Shown here: positions 56,633 to 64,000 of the stretch, in pieces
How the letters are laid out: the number at the start of each line of letters is the position of its first letter
Position numbering within the stretch: the first letter of the stretch is position 1
From: Salisediminibacterium beveridgei
Lineage (GTDB): Bacteria; Bacillota; Bacilli; Bacillales; Salisediminibacteriaceae
DNA length: 64,000 nucleotides
NCBI RefSeq assembly: GCF_001721685.1
Contig: NZ_CP012502.1
Location: 2,790,001 to 2,854,000 of the forward strand
Direction of reading: 5' to 3'
Position numbers and translations under genes: made by a program
The notes under the pieces: model-generated
Seen by the model: only the letters and a program-made list of their open reading frames with translations
What the model was told of the DNA's origin: nothing
Database searches by the model: none

Positions 56633-57325
56633 ATGAATCTTTTACTGATTGAAGATGACCTGAATATCTGTGATCTGATTTCGCTTTATATCAAAAAAAA
56701 CGGTTGGCATATCCGTTTTGAAACAGATGGCCACAAAGGCCTGGCAGCTTATTACGATGACGAACCGGATCTTGTCATCATTGATATCATGCTTCCTGAA
56801 ATCAACGGGCTGGAAGTGTGTAAGGAAATCAGGCAGGATGATCAATTAATGCCTATCCTCATGCTGACAGGAAAAGGGGAAACCGAAGACATCGTCAAAG
56901 GGCTTGAGACAGGGGCGGATGATTATCTCGTCAAACCCTTCGATCCTCATGAGCTGATGGCCAGGATCAAATCCCTTGCAAGACGGAGCTTTCCTTTTGC
57001 CGGGGACCAGGGAGGGTTCACTTACGGTAACACGGTTGTCCATCTTGAGACACAAAGCCTGACAATTCAGGACGAGCCGGTATCCTGTGCGCCAAGGGAA
57101 CTTATGCTTCTCCAATTTCTCGTCCGCTATCAGGAACAGACGTTAAGCCGGGCACAAATTCTGGATCAAATCTGGGGAAAATCCTTCGAGGGGGATCCAC
57201 GGACAGTCGATGTTCATATGAAACGGATCCGGGAAAAGCTTCGGAAGCATGGTTCTGACTGGCATCTGATCACCGTGCGCGGTGTCGGATACCGCTTGGA
57301 GACAAAAGGAGGTCTTGATGAATGA
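56633..57325 (+). CDS. OmpR-family response regulator
   Basis: This is a 230-residue regulator. The receiver domain starts MNLLLIEDDLNICDLIS with acidic pair Glu-Asp-Asp, phospho-acceptor Asp in LVIIDIMLPEINGLEV and Lys in DYLVKPFDPHEL. The winged-helix DNA-binding domain has PRELMLLQFLVRYQEQTLSR, then QIWGKSFEGDPRTVDVHMKR. The ATG at 56633 has GGGGTG upstream, while an earlier in-frame ATG lacks a site. It overlaps the kinase gene by four bases and probably controls its own promoter. Confidence 0.95.
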   Translation: MNLLLIEDDLNICDLISLYIKKNGWHIRFETDGHKGLAAYYDDEPDLVIIDIMLPEINGLEVCKEIRQDDQLMPILMLTGKGETEDIVKGLETGADDYLVKPFDPHELMARIKSLARRSFPFAGDQGGFTYGNTVVHLETQSLTIQDEPVSCAPRELMLLQFLVRYQEQTLSRAQILDQIWGKSFEGDPRTVDVHMKRIREKLRKHGSDWHLITVRGVGYRLETKGGLDE

Positions 57326-58689
57326 TCCGGAGCATTTTCGGAAAATTATTTCTGTCTTTTTCAGGGATCATCATCACGTCTTTTCTTCTTTTCGGATTAA
57401 TGTATCTCTATTTATTCCATGTTCAGCTCTATTCTGAATTCGAAGAGACTTTTGACAATAAACAAGAAGAAATCCAGGCGCAACTGGCTTTGGCAGAAAC
57501 CTTTGACTGGTCTGAAGAGGAAACGGAGCTGTCATTGACCGTCCTGCTGTCAGGAAGTGACTTTGACGTAGTTTTATACGATGAGCACACCCCCATATTC
57601 GCTGGTTCTGATGACGATCCTGCCCGGCATCTTCTCTCTTCAGACCTTGAATCCATTGAAGCAGAAGGCATTTGGCAAGAAGGCAGTCTGAACTATGTCA
57701 TGGCCGGCCCGTTTCCCCGCAGTTCCCTGAGCGGTATGACAATGACACATACCGGACTTGAGGAAGCCTATATGCAGGCCCTCTTCATGATTGCTGTATC
57801 CTTTTTGACAGTCATTCTGATCGCCGGATTTGTTCTGTACTTCATCACCCGTCGAATGACCCGCCCCCTGCGGGAGATGAATACCATTGCCAGGCAGATG
57901 AGCAAGGGGGATTTCTCCCGGCAGGTGGACACGAAAACCCAGGATGAAATTGGTGAACTGGGGAAAACCTTGAATCAGATGGCCGTGGAGCTTTCTTCCA
58001 TCGAGGAAACACGGAAAACCATTCTGACAAACATCTCCCATGATCTGAGGACGCCGTTAACATCTGTAAAAGGGTTCCTGATCGCTCTGGAAGACGGGAC
58101 CATCCCTGACAACAAACAGCGGGCGTATTTTTTAAAGATGCGTAAAGAAACCGACCGTGTCATCACCCTGGTGAACGCCATCCTCGAGCTCACCCGGCTG
58201 GAATCGGGCAATATCCGCCTGAACAAGGAACATTACGGCCTGATTCCCCAATTAGAACAGCTGAGAAGTTCACTTGAACAGCAGCTGACTGAACGGAACT
58301 TGTCGATGGAAATCCATACAGAGTTGGAAGAGCCATGTATCCATGCAGATTATGAGCGCATGAACCGGGTCTTTGAAAACCTGCTCGTCAACGCGATCCA
58401 TTTCGCAGATGCCAACAGTGCAATCACCGTCACGCTTTCTCCAATAGAACACGGTGTCTCCGTGTCCATTCACAATGAAGGGAAACCGATCCCTGATCAT
58501 CAGCTGCCTTATCTCTTTGACCGCTTTTATAAAGGAGAGGATGCAAGAAGCGGGCATTCCGGCTCCGGCATTGGACTGGCCATCGTGCAATCCATCGTGG
58601 CATTTCATCAGGGAACAGTGGCTGTCCGAAGTGAGGAACTGGAAGGGACCACGTTTATTGTGAACCTCCCATCAGATGACCAGACATAA
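57322..58689 (+). CDS. Sensor histidine kinase, partner of the regulator
   Basis: This is a 455-residue kinase. Helix 1 (10-32), a small acidic outer domain (33-150), helix 2 (153-175), HAMP (about 178-230) and a dimerisation domain with phospho-acceptor His240 in TNISHDLRTPLTSVKGF. The ATPase domain has the N-box RVFENLLVNAIHFADANSA, F-box LFDRFYKGEDAR and G-box GSGIGLAIVQSIVAFH. The signal is unknown. It is translationally coupled to the regulator through ATGA. Confidence 0.95.
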   Translation: MIRSIFGKLFLSFSGIIITSFLLFGLMYLYLFHVQLYSEFEETFDNKQEEIQAQLALAETFDWSEEETELSLTVLLSGSDFDVVLYDEHTPIFAGSDDDPARHLLSSDLESIEAEGIWQEGSLNYVMAGPFPRSSLSGMTMTHTGLEEAYMQALFMIAVSFLTVILIAGFVLYFITRRMTRPLREMNTIARQMSKGDFSRQVDTKTQDEIGELGKTLNQMAVELSSIEETRKTILTNISHDLRTPLTSVKGFLIALEDGTIPDNKQRAYFLKMRKETDRVITLVNAILELTRLESGNIRLNKEHYGLIPQLEQLRSSLEQQLTERNLSMEIHTELEEPCIHADYERMNRVFENLLVNAIHFADANSAITVTLSPIEHGVSVSIHNEGKPIPDHQLPYLFDRFYKGEDARSGHSGSGIGLAIVQSIVAFHQGTVAVRSEELEGTTFIVNLPSDDQT

Positions 58690-58696
58690 CGTGTTT

Positions 58697-58732
58697 CGTT
58701 CATCTGTTGTTCATAGTTGCCTGCTAAGCTGA
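58697..58732 (+). promoter_or_regulatory. Second copy of the response-regulator box
   Basis: CGTTCAT (58697) and TGTTCAT (58708) repeat at 11 bases, and TAAGCTGA starts at 58725, exactly 28 bases from the first repeat as at 56570. It lies just before the four-helix membrane gene and indicates control by the same regulator. Confidence 0.65.
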
Positions 58733-58765
58733 GTGGGAATACGGAATTCAGGAGGCGAATCAAAC

Positions 58766-59209
58766 ATGTACGAACTGTATTATTTTATCCACCTTACCGG
58801 TATGGCTGTCTGGATCGGCTCATTCTTCGGCTTTGCGGTCCTGATCCGGCAAATGAGTCGTGCCCCGCAATTGAATGCAACACACGGGGCGCTGATGCTG
58901 AGCATGAAACGCTTTGTCAATGTCGGCGTTCTGCCCGCCACCTTGGCAGTGCTGATCAGCGGGGTGCTGATGATTCTCCGCTTTGACCATTCCGCTTTGC
59001 CCCTTTATATGCGTCTGATGGAGCAAATCGGCGGGGTAGCACTGATTCTCACGGTCCTGGTGATCGGCCTTTACAGCCGTAAAATCACTACGTCCATTAC
59101 AGAAGAGACAAACGGGAGCCGCATCAGCCGGATCTACGCATCCATGCTTACCATCTCCGCTTTTCTCGGCGTGCTTGTATTGTTGATCACGGCACTCAGA
59201 TTGGCCTGA
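58766..59209 (+). CDS. Four-helix membrane protein (CopD/DUF2269-like)
   Basis: This is a 147-residue protein with four hydrophobic segments. The start MYELYYFIHLTGMAVWIGSF with His in helix 1, and later KRFVNVGVLPATLAVLISGV, resemble small CopD/DUF2269-type membrane proteins, some of which bind haem or copper. The match is by pattern only. AGGAGG precedes the ATG at 58766. A copy of the two-component operator lies directly upstream, so it is a likely target. Confidence 0.6.
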   Translation: MYELYYFIHLTGMAVWIGSFFGFAVLIRQMSRAPQLNATHGALMLSMKRFVNVGVLPATLAVLISGVLMILRFDHSALPLYMRLMEQIGGVALILTVLVIGLYSRKITTSITEETNGSRISRIYASMLTISAFLGVLVLLITALRLA

Positions 59210-59214
59210 TATGC

Positions 59215-59266
59215 AAAAAACCTCCCATTCCGGTACACTGATTGTACAGGAATGGGAGGTTTTTTC
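59215..59266 (+). terminator. Strong hairpin that also contains the next gene's ribosome site
   Basis: AAAAAACCTCCCATTCC pairs with GGAATGGGAGGTTTTTT. It ends the membrane gene transcript. The GGGAGG in its 3' arm is also the ribosome site for the ATG at 59267. Confidence 0.8.
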
Positions 59267-59773
59267 ATGCAGAATTTCCAACATCACCGCGTTGTTTCCA
59301 TGACCCGAGAACTGGCCAATGAGATAGCCACCTGGGAATATAAAGAGCCTTTTACGTTTTACAATGGCGAAGGGGATGCTGACACCGTCAATGAATTACT
59401 GAATGGAGATTACAGAGCCGTTCTGGATCCTGTCTCAGGGATTTGTGTCGGCTTTTTCTGCTTTGGTCCAAGTGCCCAGGTCCCCTCGGGTCATGATGCA
59501 GGGGTGTATCATCAAGAACATCTGGACATTGGCCTGGGTCTGCACCCCGACCAGGTAGGTCAGGGTAACGGGCTCGCCTTTCTTCAGGCGGCCCTTCACT
59601 ACGGCCGTGTTACATGCCAAAAAACATCCTTTCGTCTGACGGTGGCCACCTTTAACCGTCCGGCTATCCGCGTCTATGAAAAGGCCGGGTTTGAGATGAT
59701 CAGCCTGTTCTACCATCCGGTCGAAAACGGTTTGATCGAATTCATTACCATGGAATACGAATCCTCCTCATGA
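59267..59773 (+). CDS. GNAT-family N-acetyltransferase
   Basis: This is a 168-residue acetyltransferase. DIGLGLHPDQVGQGNGLAFL matches motif A with the acetyl-CoA loop, and FRLTVATFNRPAIRVYEKAG with FEMISLF gives motif B. The substrate is unknown. The ATG at 59267 has GGGAGG seven bases upstream, inside the hairpin. Its end overlaps the convergent minus-strand gene by 29 bases. Confidence 0.88.
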   Translation: MQNFQHHRVVSMTRELANEIATWEYKEPFTFYNGEGDADTVNELLNGDYRAVLDPVSGICVGFFCFGPSAQVPSGHDAGVYHQEHLDIGLGLHPDQVGQGNGLAFLQAALHYGRVTCQKTSFRLTVATFNRPAIRVYEKAGFEMISLFYHPVENGLIEFITMEYESSS

Positions 59774-60074
59774 TCAGCAGGTAGATCAACCCTCCTGAAA
59801 CATAAGCCAGTATATCAAACGGATCCCGGACGCTGCCCGTTACATACAAAGGCGCGATCAGCTCCCAAAAGAGACCTGCGACAAGAACAACCAGAAGAAT
59901 CTTCGCCCCACTGAGCATCAGAATCTGATGCACGCGAAATGATGCAGCGAGTGCCATCGTCAAGGCCGGCAGCCAGATTCCAGCCAGGAGGTCGTTCACG
60001 TACCAGTGGATGAACCAGTGATCTGTCCATGCTTTGATCACGGTCTGGTTGATGAGGTAAAACAGCACCACCAT
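59745..60074 (-). CDS. Small membrane protein of unknown function
   Basis: About 109 residues with three or four hydrophobic segments: VVLFYLINQTVIKAW, then LLAGIWLPALTMALA, ILLVVLVAGLFWELIAPLYV and a final basic RRIRIP. The GLFWELIAPLYV block followed by SVRDPFDILAYVSGG resembles VanZ-like small membrane proteins. The longer open frame up to 60323 overlaps the zinc-ribbon gene in another frame and is rejected. The start ATG at 60074 has only a weak site and is uncertain; the gene may be coupled to the zinc-ribbon gene 17 bases upstream. Confidence 0.55.
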   Translation of the reverse strand: MVVLFYLINQTVIKAWTDHWFIHWYVNDLLAGIWLPALTMALAASFRVHQILMLSGAKILLVVLVAGLFWELIAPLYVTGSVRDPFDILAYVSGGLIYLLIMRRIRIPW

Positions 60075-60091
60075 CAGGACGATCCCGCTGT

Positions 60092-60307
60092 TTAAAACCA
60101 GGAGACGAGGATAATTGCGATAACCACAGCCCCGACGACACCCCAGAAAGTGATCCCGGACTCTTGCTGCGGTTCCCGGTCCCAGTCTCTCTCCTGAATG
60201 ATCGGCGGCGCCTGCCGGGTCTCCATAAAAGGATAGCCGCAGCTCGGACAGCTTTTTGCCCTGGTGGATACTGAATGTCCGCATTCCGGACAAGGGGTTA
60301 ATGCCAT
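60092..60307 (-). CDS. Zinc-ribbon protein with one membrane helix
   Basis: This is a 71-residue protein. The N-terminus MALTPCPECGHSVSTRAKSC with a second CPSCG makes a double-CxxC zinc ribbon. A hydrophilic linker leads to a C-terminal helix ITFWGVVGAVVIAIILVSW. GGGAGTG precedes the ATG, and an extended -10 promoter (TGGTATAAT) lies about 35 bases upstream. The function is unknown; such proteins are common in Firmicutes. Confidence 0.8.
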   Translation of the reverse strand: MALTPCPECGHSVSTRAKSCPSCGYPFMETRQAPPIIQERDWDREPQQESGITFWGVVGAVVIAIILVSWF

Positions 60308-60395
60308 GATATTTCACTCCCAACTATATCAATTCAATTCCTCATTATACCAGTTAAAACACATTTCCGCTCCCTTGGTGTATGCTATTTTGTTT

Positions 60396-60410
60396 ACACC
60401 CACGGGTATC
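60396..60410 (+). promoter_or_regulatory. CsoR/CstR-like operator before the persulfide dioxygenase gene
   Basis: ACACCC-AC-GGGTAT is an inverted repeat with one mismatch, close to CsoR-family sites such as that of B. subtilis copZA. The half-site ATACCC is shared with the operator at 33543, though the spacer is two bases shorter. Confidence 0.5.
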
Positions 60411-60456
60411 CGGGAAAAGGATTACTGTGATTTTATTTTTGAAAGGAGTTCTGATC

Positions 60457-61896
60457 ATGTTTTTGAAATATTTTTACGATGATGCGTTAGCACAAGCTTC
60501 TTATATGGTAGGGTGCCAAAAAACCGGCGAGGCAGCGGTCATTGACCCTTCAAGAAACCTTAAACCGTACTTCGACACAGCCGAGAAAGAAGAACTGACC
60601 ATTACGAAAGTATTTGAAACCCATATTCATGCAGATTACGTTTCAGGTTCTAAAGAAATGGCAGAGCGGGCGATGGCTACCATTTATTATTCCGCTGAAA
60701 ACGGCGGGGATGAATTCGGTACGTACGAATGGTCTGATGACCTCGATACGGTCGGTTTAAAAGATGGTGAAAAAGTCCAGATGGGTAAAGTCACCCTTGA
60801 AGGACTTCACACACCGGGGCATACGCCGGAACATATGAGTTTCATTCTGACGGACGGCGCCGCATCTGATGAGCCGATCGGCATGTTTACCGGTGACTTC
60901 CTGTTTGTCGGGGATGTGGGTCGACCGGACCTTCTGGAGAAATCCGTCGGCGTTGCCGATTCCGCCAAAAAAGGCGCCATTCAAATGTTCCACTCCCTGC
61001 AGCGGATCAAAAATTATGACCCGTCACTGCAAATCTGGCCAGGCCATGGTGCCGGCAGTGCCTGCGGGAAATCGCTCGGGTCGATTCCAACGTCAACACT
61101 CGGGTATGAGATCAAAACAAATCCGGCCCTTCAGCCAGAAAATGAAGCCGATTTTTCCGATTTTCTATTGGCGGATCAGCCGACACCACCAGCCTACTTC
61201 GGCATAATGAAAAAGGTGAACAAAACCGGCGCAGAGCTTCTTGCTGAGCAGACCACGCCGCTTCGGTTTGGTGCGAATGTTAAAAAAATGCAGAACCTGC
61301 TTGGCGCTGATGTCACGATCGTTGACACAAGAAGCCGTGAAGCCTTCGCTGCGTCGCATATTCCTGGCACGGTGAATATCCCGTTTGATTCGCAGTTTGC
61401 CAACTGGATGGGGTCACTCATCTCTTATGACCGTGCGGTGTATTTCATTACCGAAGAGCATCACGTCGATGATTTGCGCCTCGCGATGAATGCTATCGGA
61501 CTCGACCGCACAGCCGGTTACTTTACACCGCTTGTCGTCGAACAATACGAAATGGCTGAAGGGACGGCCGATTATCCGATTATCAGCCCCGAGCAGGCAG
61601 AGAAGCAGCTGAACGACGGAGATCTGCGAATTCTCGATATCCGGGATCACTTTGAATACGAGACGTCACACGTCAAAGGTGCGGAGAATCTCGTGATGAA
61701 TGACATTCCAAATCGGGACCAGAGTGAACTACCTGATGGGCCAGTTGCGGTTTACTGCGGTTCCGGACAACGTTCCGCCATCGCAGCCAGCCTGTTGAAA
61801 GAAAAAGGCGTGGATGTGCGTAACATCAAAGGCGGATTCATGCGCTGGAATCAAGAAAGCCGGCCAGTAGACAAGGTAGAGAAAGTGACGGGTTGA
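60457..61896 (+). CDS. CstB-like persulfide dioxygenase with two rhodanese domains
   Basis: This is a 479-residue enzyme. The metallo-beta-lactamase domain (about 1-245) shows FETHIHADYVSGSKEMAE, LHTPGHTPEHMSFIL and TGDFLFVGDVGRPDLL. The usual HxHADH is HIHADY here, but the two His and one Asp needed for mononuclear Fe(II) are present. The first rhodanese (about 265-360) lacks the catalytic Cys. The second (about 380-475) has it in VAVYCGSGQRSAIAASLL. CstB-type proteins oxidise persulfides to thiosulfate or sulfite. GAAAGGAG precedes the ATG. Confidence 0.9.
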   Translation: MFLKYFYDDALAQASYMVGCQKTGEAAVIDPSRNLKPYFDTAEKEELTITKVFETHIHADYVSGSKEMAERAMATIYYSAENGGDEFGTYEWSDDLDTVGLKDGEKVQMGKVTLEGLHTPGHTPEHMSFILTDGAASDEPIGMFTGDFLFVGDVGRPDLLEKSVGVADSAKKGAIQMFHSLQRIKNYDPSLQIWPGHGAGSACGKSLGSIPTSTLGYEIKTNPALQPENEADFSDFLLADQPTPPAYFGIMKKVNKTGAELLAEQTTPLRFGANVKKMQNLLGADVTIVDTRSREAFAASHIPGTVNIPFDSQFANWMGSLISYDRAVYFITEEHHVDDLRLAMNAIGLDRTAGYFTPLVVEQYEMAEGTADYPIISPEQAEKQLNDGDLRILDIRDHFEYETSHVKGAENLVMNDIPNRDQSELPDGPVAVYCGSGQRSAIAASLLKEKGVDVRNIKGGFMRWNQESRPVDKVEKVTG

Positions 61897-61907
61897 TCGA
61901 AAAGAGC

Positions 61908-61940
61908 TAAAGAAAACTTGGCTTCATTCCTTTTGCACAC
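61908..61940 (-). repeat. Partial third copy of the palindromic element
   Basis: The minus strand shares GAAGCCAAGTTTTCTTTA with copy B without mismatch, and GTGCAA further left, but lacks the rest of the left arm. It lies 12 bases past the persulfide dioxygenase stop. Confidence 0.45.
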
Positions 61941-61964
61941 TTACACATTTCTGATTAGCACTAT

Positions 61965-62002
61965 GAAAAAAGCGCCCGGTCTCAATGAACCGGGCGCTTT
62001 TT
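61965..62002. terminator. Bidirectional terminator between the dioxygenase gene and ric
   Basis: AAAAAAGCGCCCGGT pairs with ACCGGGCGCTTTTT. T runs occur on both strands, so it serves both convergent genes. Confidence 0.9.
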
Positions 62003-62006
62003 AGAA

Positions 62007-62717
62007 TTATACAGTTGTCTGTTCCACTACACGTGGGAAAAGGATATTGTTCTCTAAATGAATGTGTTGGAACGTATCTGATTCAATCGCTTCGAGCCGC
62101 TGGAACGTTCGCCGGAACGTCATGCATGAAGATTCCGGAGTGATATAATCGTTCGCTGTTTCGCGAATTTCTCTCAGCAGATCACCTGCGGCGCTGTGCT
62201 CGTCTTCGAATCCCTGAACCTGATCTGCAACTGCCTGATAGGCCTCAGCGGTTTTCGTCTCTTCATAGCGGATGATTGCCGGGAAAAGCAGTTCTTCTTC
62301 ATTTTTCACATGCTCAAGCATTTCCTGCTTCAGCAGTTGAAACAGCTCATGCACTTTGATCAGGTTGGGTTGATCCCCGCCGTGTACTTTTGCAATTTTC
62401 GTCACGTAGAACTCCAGCTCTTTAAATTCTTCCCGGAGAAAATCGTGATGATGGAACACAATGTGATCAATCAGCTTTTCAGTTCGGATATCTTCCCATG
62501 CAAAGTTTGTTGCAGCTTGCCGCTTTGCTGCCTGGTTCTGTAAATCACTCAGACGGTTCATCAACTCCGCAATATCCACCTCTTTTTCGGCCGCTGCTTC
62601 ATTCAAGGGGCGGTTGCCGTTGCAACAGAAATCGATGCGGTTGTGTTTAAATAAGTCATCTGCTCCCGGCACCTGTATGACGATGTCTTTGACGAGACTG
62701 TTTTCCTGAATACTCAT
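62007..62717 (-). CDS. ric: Iron-sulfur cluster repair di-iron protein (Ric/ScdA/YtfE)
   Basis: This 236-residue protein repairs Fe-S clusters after nitrosative or oxidative damage. The N-terminal ScdA domain has HNRIDFCCNGNRPLNEA with the conserved Cys pair. The hemerythrin-like domain has di-iron ligands in HIVFHHHDFLREE, HEL, MLEHVKNEEELLFP, EDEHSAAG and HIHLENNILFPR. The length matches the family. AGGAGG lies before the ATG. An FNR/CRP-type palindrome is 56 bases upstream, which would fit control by oxygen or nitric oxide. Confidence 0.95.
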   Translation of the reverse strand: MSIQENSLVKDIVIQVPGADDLFKHNRIDFCCNGNRPLNEAAAEKEVDIAELMNRLSDLQNQAAKRQAATNFAWEDIRTEKLIDHIVFHHHDFLREEFKELEFYVTKIAKVHGGDQPNLIKVHELFQLLKQEMLEHVKNEEELLFPAIIRYEETKTAEAYQAVADQVQGFEDEHSAAGDLLREIRETANDYITPESSCMTFRRTFQRLEAIESDTFQHIHLENNILFPRVVEQTTV

Positions 62718-62772
62718 AGTTGTCGTCCTCCTTTGTTTTGTAAAGCTTACCTTTTATGACAACATCCTGTCA

Positions 62773-62786
62773 GTGATGCGCATCAC
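62773..62786 (-). promoter_or_regulatory. FNR/CRP-type palindrome upstream of ric
   Basis: GTGATGCGCATCAC is a perfect 14-base palindrome matching the core GTGA-N6-TCAC of FNR/CRP-family sites. It lies three bases after the DUF438 gene stop. The regulator is inferred. Confidence 0.5.
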
Positions 62787-62788
62787 CT

Positions 62789-64000
62789 TCAGCTCATCAA
62801 CCGTTTTTCACCGGTGATTTCCTGAAGGGGGGCAATGTCCTGCTTCATTTCCAATGTGCCACGATAAGTCCCGTCCTCATCGCGGACCGCAAAGTAACGG
62901 ATGTGAATATAGCGGCCTCTGAACGAAATCCAGAAATCTTCTTCCTCTTTTTTCCCTGACTTGAATGCGTCCAGCAGGTCTTCCACAAGATGCGCACTTT
63001 TTGGCGGGTGACAGTTCTGAACGGACCGGCCGATCACGGTTTTCGTCCGGGCGAAAATCGGATTTTTCCCGTGGGAATAATAACGCACGATATCATTTTC
63101 ATCAATGTATGTGATATCGAGCGGCAGGTGATTCATCATCATCTCCAGCTGATCGACTTTGAGAATGCCTGTCTCAAGCTGAATGGTTCCGTCTTTCAGA
63201 AAGTGTTCGCCACTGGTGAGGTCTGCCCGTTCAGGCAACCAGCGGACCGGCGGATCAATGAACATATAGCCGATGACGTTTCCTTCCCGTTCGATTTTGA
63301 GCCACTCATCTTCTGTCAGATGCTCCATGGCCATCGGAAAAAGTATGTTTTCTTCCTTGAAGATCATTTCGTTGATTTCATCGATGATGTACTGCAGTTT
63401 TTCGTCGAGATCTTCTGCATCCGGATGGTCGTTTTCCATCAGCAGTGCCCGCGCTTCCTTAACCGCTTCACGGATCCGGTCGTCCACGCCCCACATCACC
63501 TGCGTCGGGCCGTAAATTCCATACTGCTCAAGATAAGGAAACAAGAGATTTTCCTTTCGGCTGTAGTGGACATCGATGGCCAAAAGTTCCGTCAGATCAT
63601 CGATCAGCACCTGACGCTCTTCTTCTTCTTCTTCAGCCATCCTCATGTAACGGTCTTTATGCAGACTCAGCTGAAATGACACTTTGTGTTCAAGCTCCCG
63701 GTTTTCATGCATAAACGTATGCACCGGATGACCAGGTTCAAATGTCACGCCGTCAGTGCCATGAATCTCATCAATGGAGCCTTTGAATACTTCCGTGTGC
63801 ACCGAGCACAGACGCTGCACTTCAGAGACGGGGATCTGATCTTCCTCCATCAGGGCCTGTTCCATACGGGAAATTTCCGCCACGCTGATGTTCCCGACGG
63901 TTTCTTCAAATTCCCGCTTCACGTCCTCGACGCTCGCTCCGTCGTGCAATTTCCGGATGATCGCCTTCAACTTTTCCTGTTTATCCGTCCGCTCCACCGT
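62789..64000 (-). CDS. DUF438-hemerythrin-PAS protein, nearly complete
   Basis: A protein of at least 403 residues. The N-terminus (KLKAIIRKLHDGASVEDVKR) is a DUF438 domain. A hemerythrin-like domain follows (FMHENRELEHKV, DVHYSRKENLLFPYLEQYG, FKEENILFPMAMEHL) with His and Glu iron ligands. A C-terminal PAS domain (PLDITYIDENDIVRYYSHGK, FWISFRGRYIHIRYFAVRDE) comes last. This layout is found in proteins linked to Ric and to nitric oxide or anaerobic metabolism; its exact role is unknown. The reading frame continues beyond the window, and the GTG at 63997 is probably not the true start. Confidence 0.85.
   Translation of the reverse strand, partial: TVERTDKQEKLKAIIRKLHDGASVEDVKREFEETVGNISVAEISRMEQALMEEDQIPVSEVQRLCSVHTEVFKGSIDEIHGTDGVTFEPGHPVHTFMHENRELEHKVSFQLSLHKDRYMRMAEEEEEERQVLIDDLTELLAIDVHYSRKENLLFPYLEQYGIYGPTQVMWGVDDRIREAVKEARALLMENDHPDAEDLDEKLQYIIDEINEMIFKEENILFPMAMEHLTEDEWLKIEREGNVIGYMFIDPPVRWLPERADLTSGEHFLKDGTIQLETGILKVDQLEMMMNHLPLDITYIDENDIVRYYSHGKNPIFARTKTVIGRSVQNCHPPKSAHLVEDLLDAFKSGKKEEEDFWISFRGRYIHIRYFAVRDEDGTYRGTLEMKQDIAPLQEITGEKRLMS

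Noticed and set aside
59745..60323. Single 192-codon frame covering both the zinc-ribbon gene and the membrane gene
   Set aside because: The first 80 codons are out of frame with the clear zinc-ribbon protein that uses the same DNA and has a ribosome site, so only the later part is real.
1..64000. Search for tRNA, rRNA, insertion sequences and prophage genes
   Set aside because: No cloverleaf, rRNA-like block, transposase or integrase sequence was recognised in the window by reading; a dedicated search could still find degraded ones.

Overview
The window reads as a chromosomal segment of a Gram-positive Bacillaceae bacterium. The evidence is the B. subtilis-like pur operon (purE-K-B-C-S-Q-L-F-M-N-H-D) behind a guanine riboswitch, the neighbouring yebG, pbuG, guaA and yeaC-yeaD-yebA homologues, a CtsR-controlled clpE, a YpjP homologue, and strong AGGAGG ribosome sites throughout. 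Secreted proteins are very rich in Asp and Glu, which suggests a salt- or alkali-adapted relative such as the Salisediminibacterium group. That placement is an inference from composition only. No rRNA, tRNA, phage, transposase or CRISPR array was seen.

Layout. Positions 1-182 hold the start of a CBS-domain protein. Positions 442-13389 hold the twelve-gene IMP biosynthesis operon on the minus strand, interrupted only by a Bacillaceae-type interspersed repeat between purC and purB. Its leader (13459-13764) carries PurBox-like sites, a promoter, a guanine aptamer and a terminator. yebG, a DUF1499 protein and clpE follow. Next come a short orphan transcription unit with two tiny overlapping ORFs and a decayed histidine kinase/PepSY locus. 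A Fur-box-preceded feoA-feoB-methyltransferase-flippase operon leads to pbuG and guaA, each with its own guanine riboswitch, and then to the yebA-yeaD-yeaC set. Positions 29932-42372 hold two c-di-GMP enzymes, a stress protein, a nitroreductase, a CoA-disulfide reductase-rhodanese-TusA fusion and cydDC with a Rex-like site.

The most unusual part is 45390-56417. A CHASE2 adenylate cyclase is translationally coupled to a 1,684-residue secreted FecR-domain protein with six tandem repeats of 179 residues. An NHL-repeat lipoprotein and a DUF3307 membrane protein follow. An ABC exporter with a C-terminal cyclic-nucleotide-binding domain lies directly upstream. Together they look like a self-contained cAMP signalling module (sensor, maker and reader), which is uncommon in Firmicutes.

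Positions 56570-59209 hold a two-component system whose own promoter region is almost duplicated in front of the next gene, which indicates one regulon. Positions 59267-64000 hold an acetyltransferase, a zinc-ribbon protein, a CstB-like persulfide dioxygenase-rhodanese, the di-iron repair protein Ric/ScdA and a DUF438-hemerythrin-PAS protein. The sulfur genes (33613 and 60457) share CsoR/CstR-like operator half-sites.
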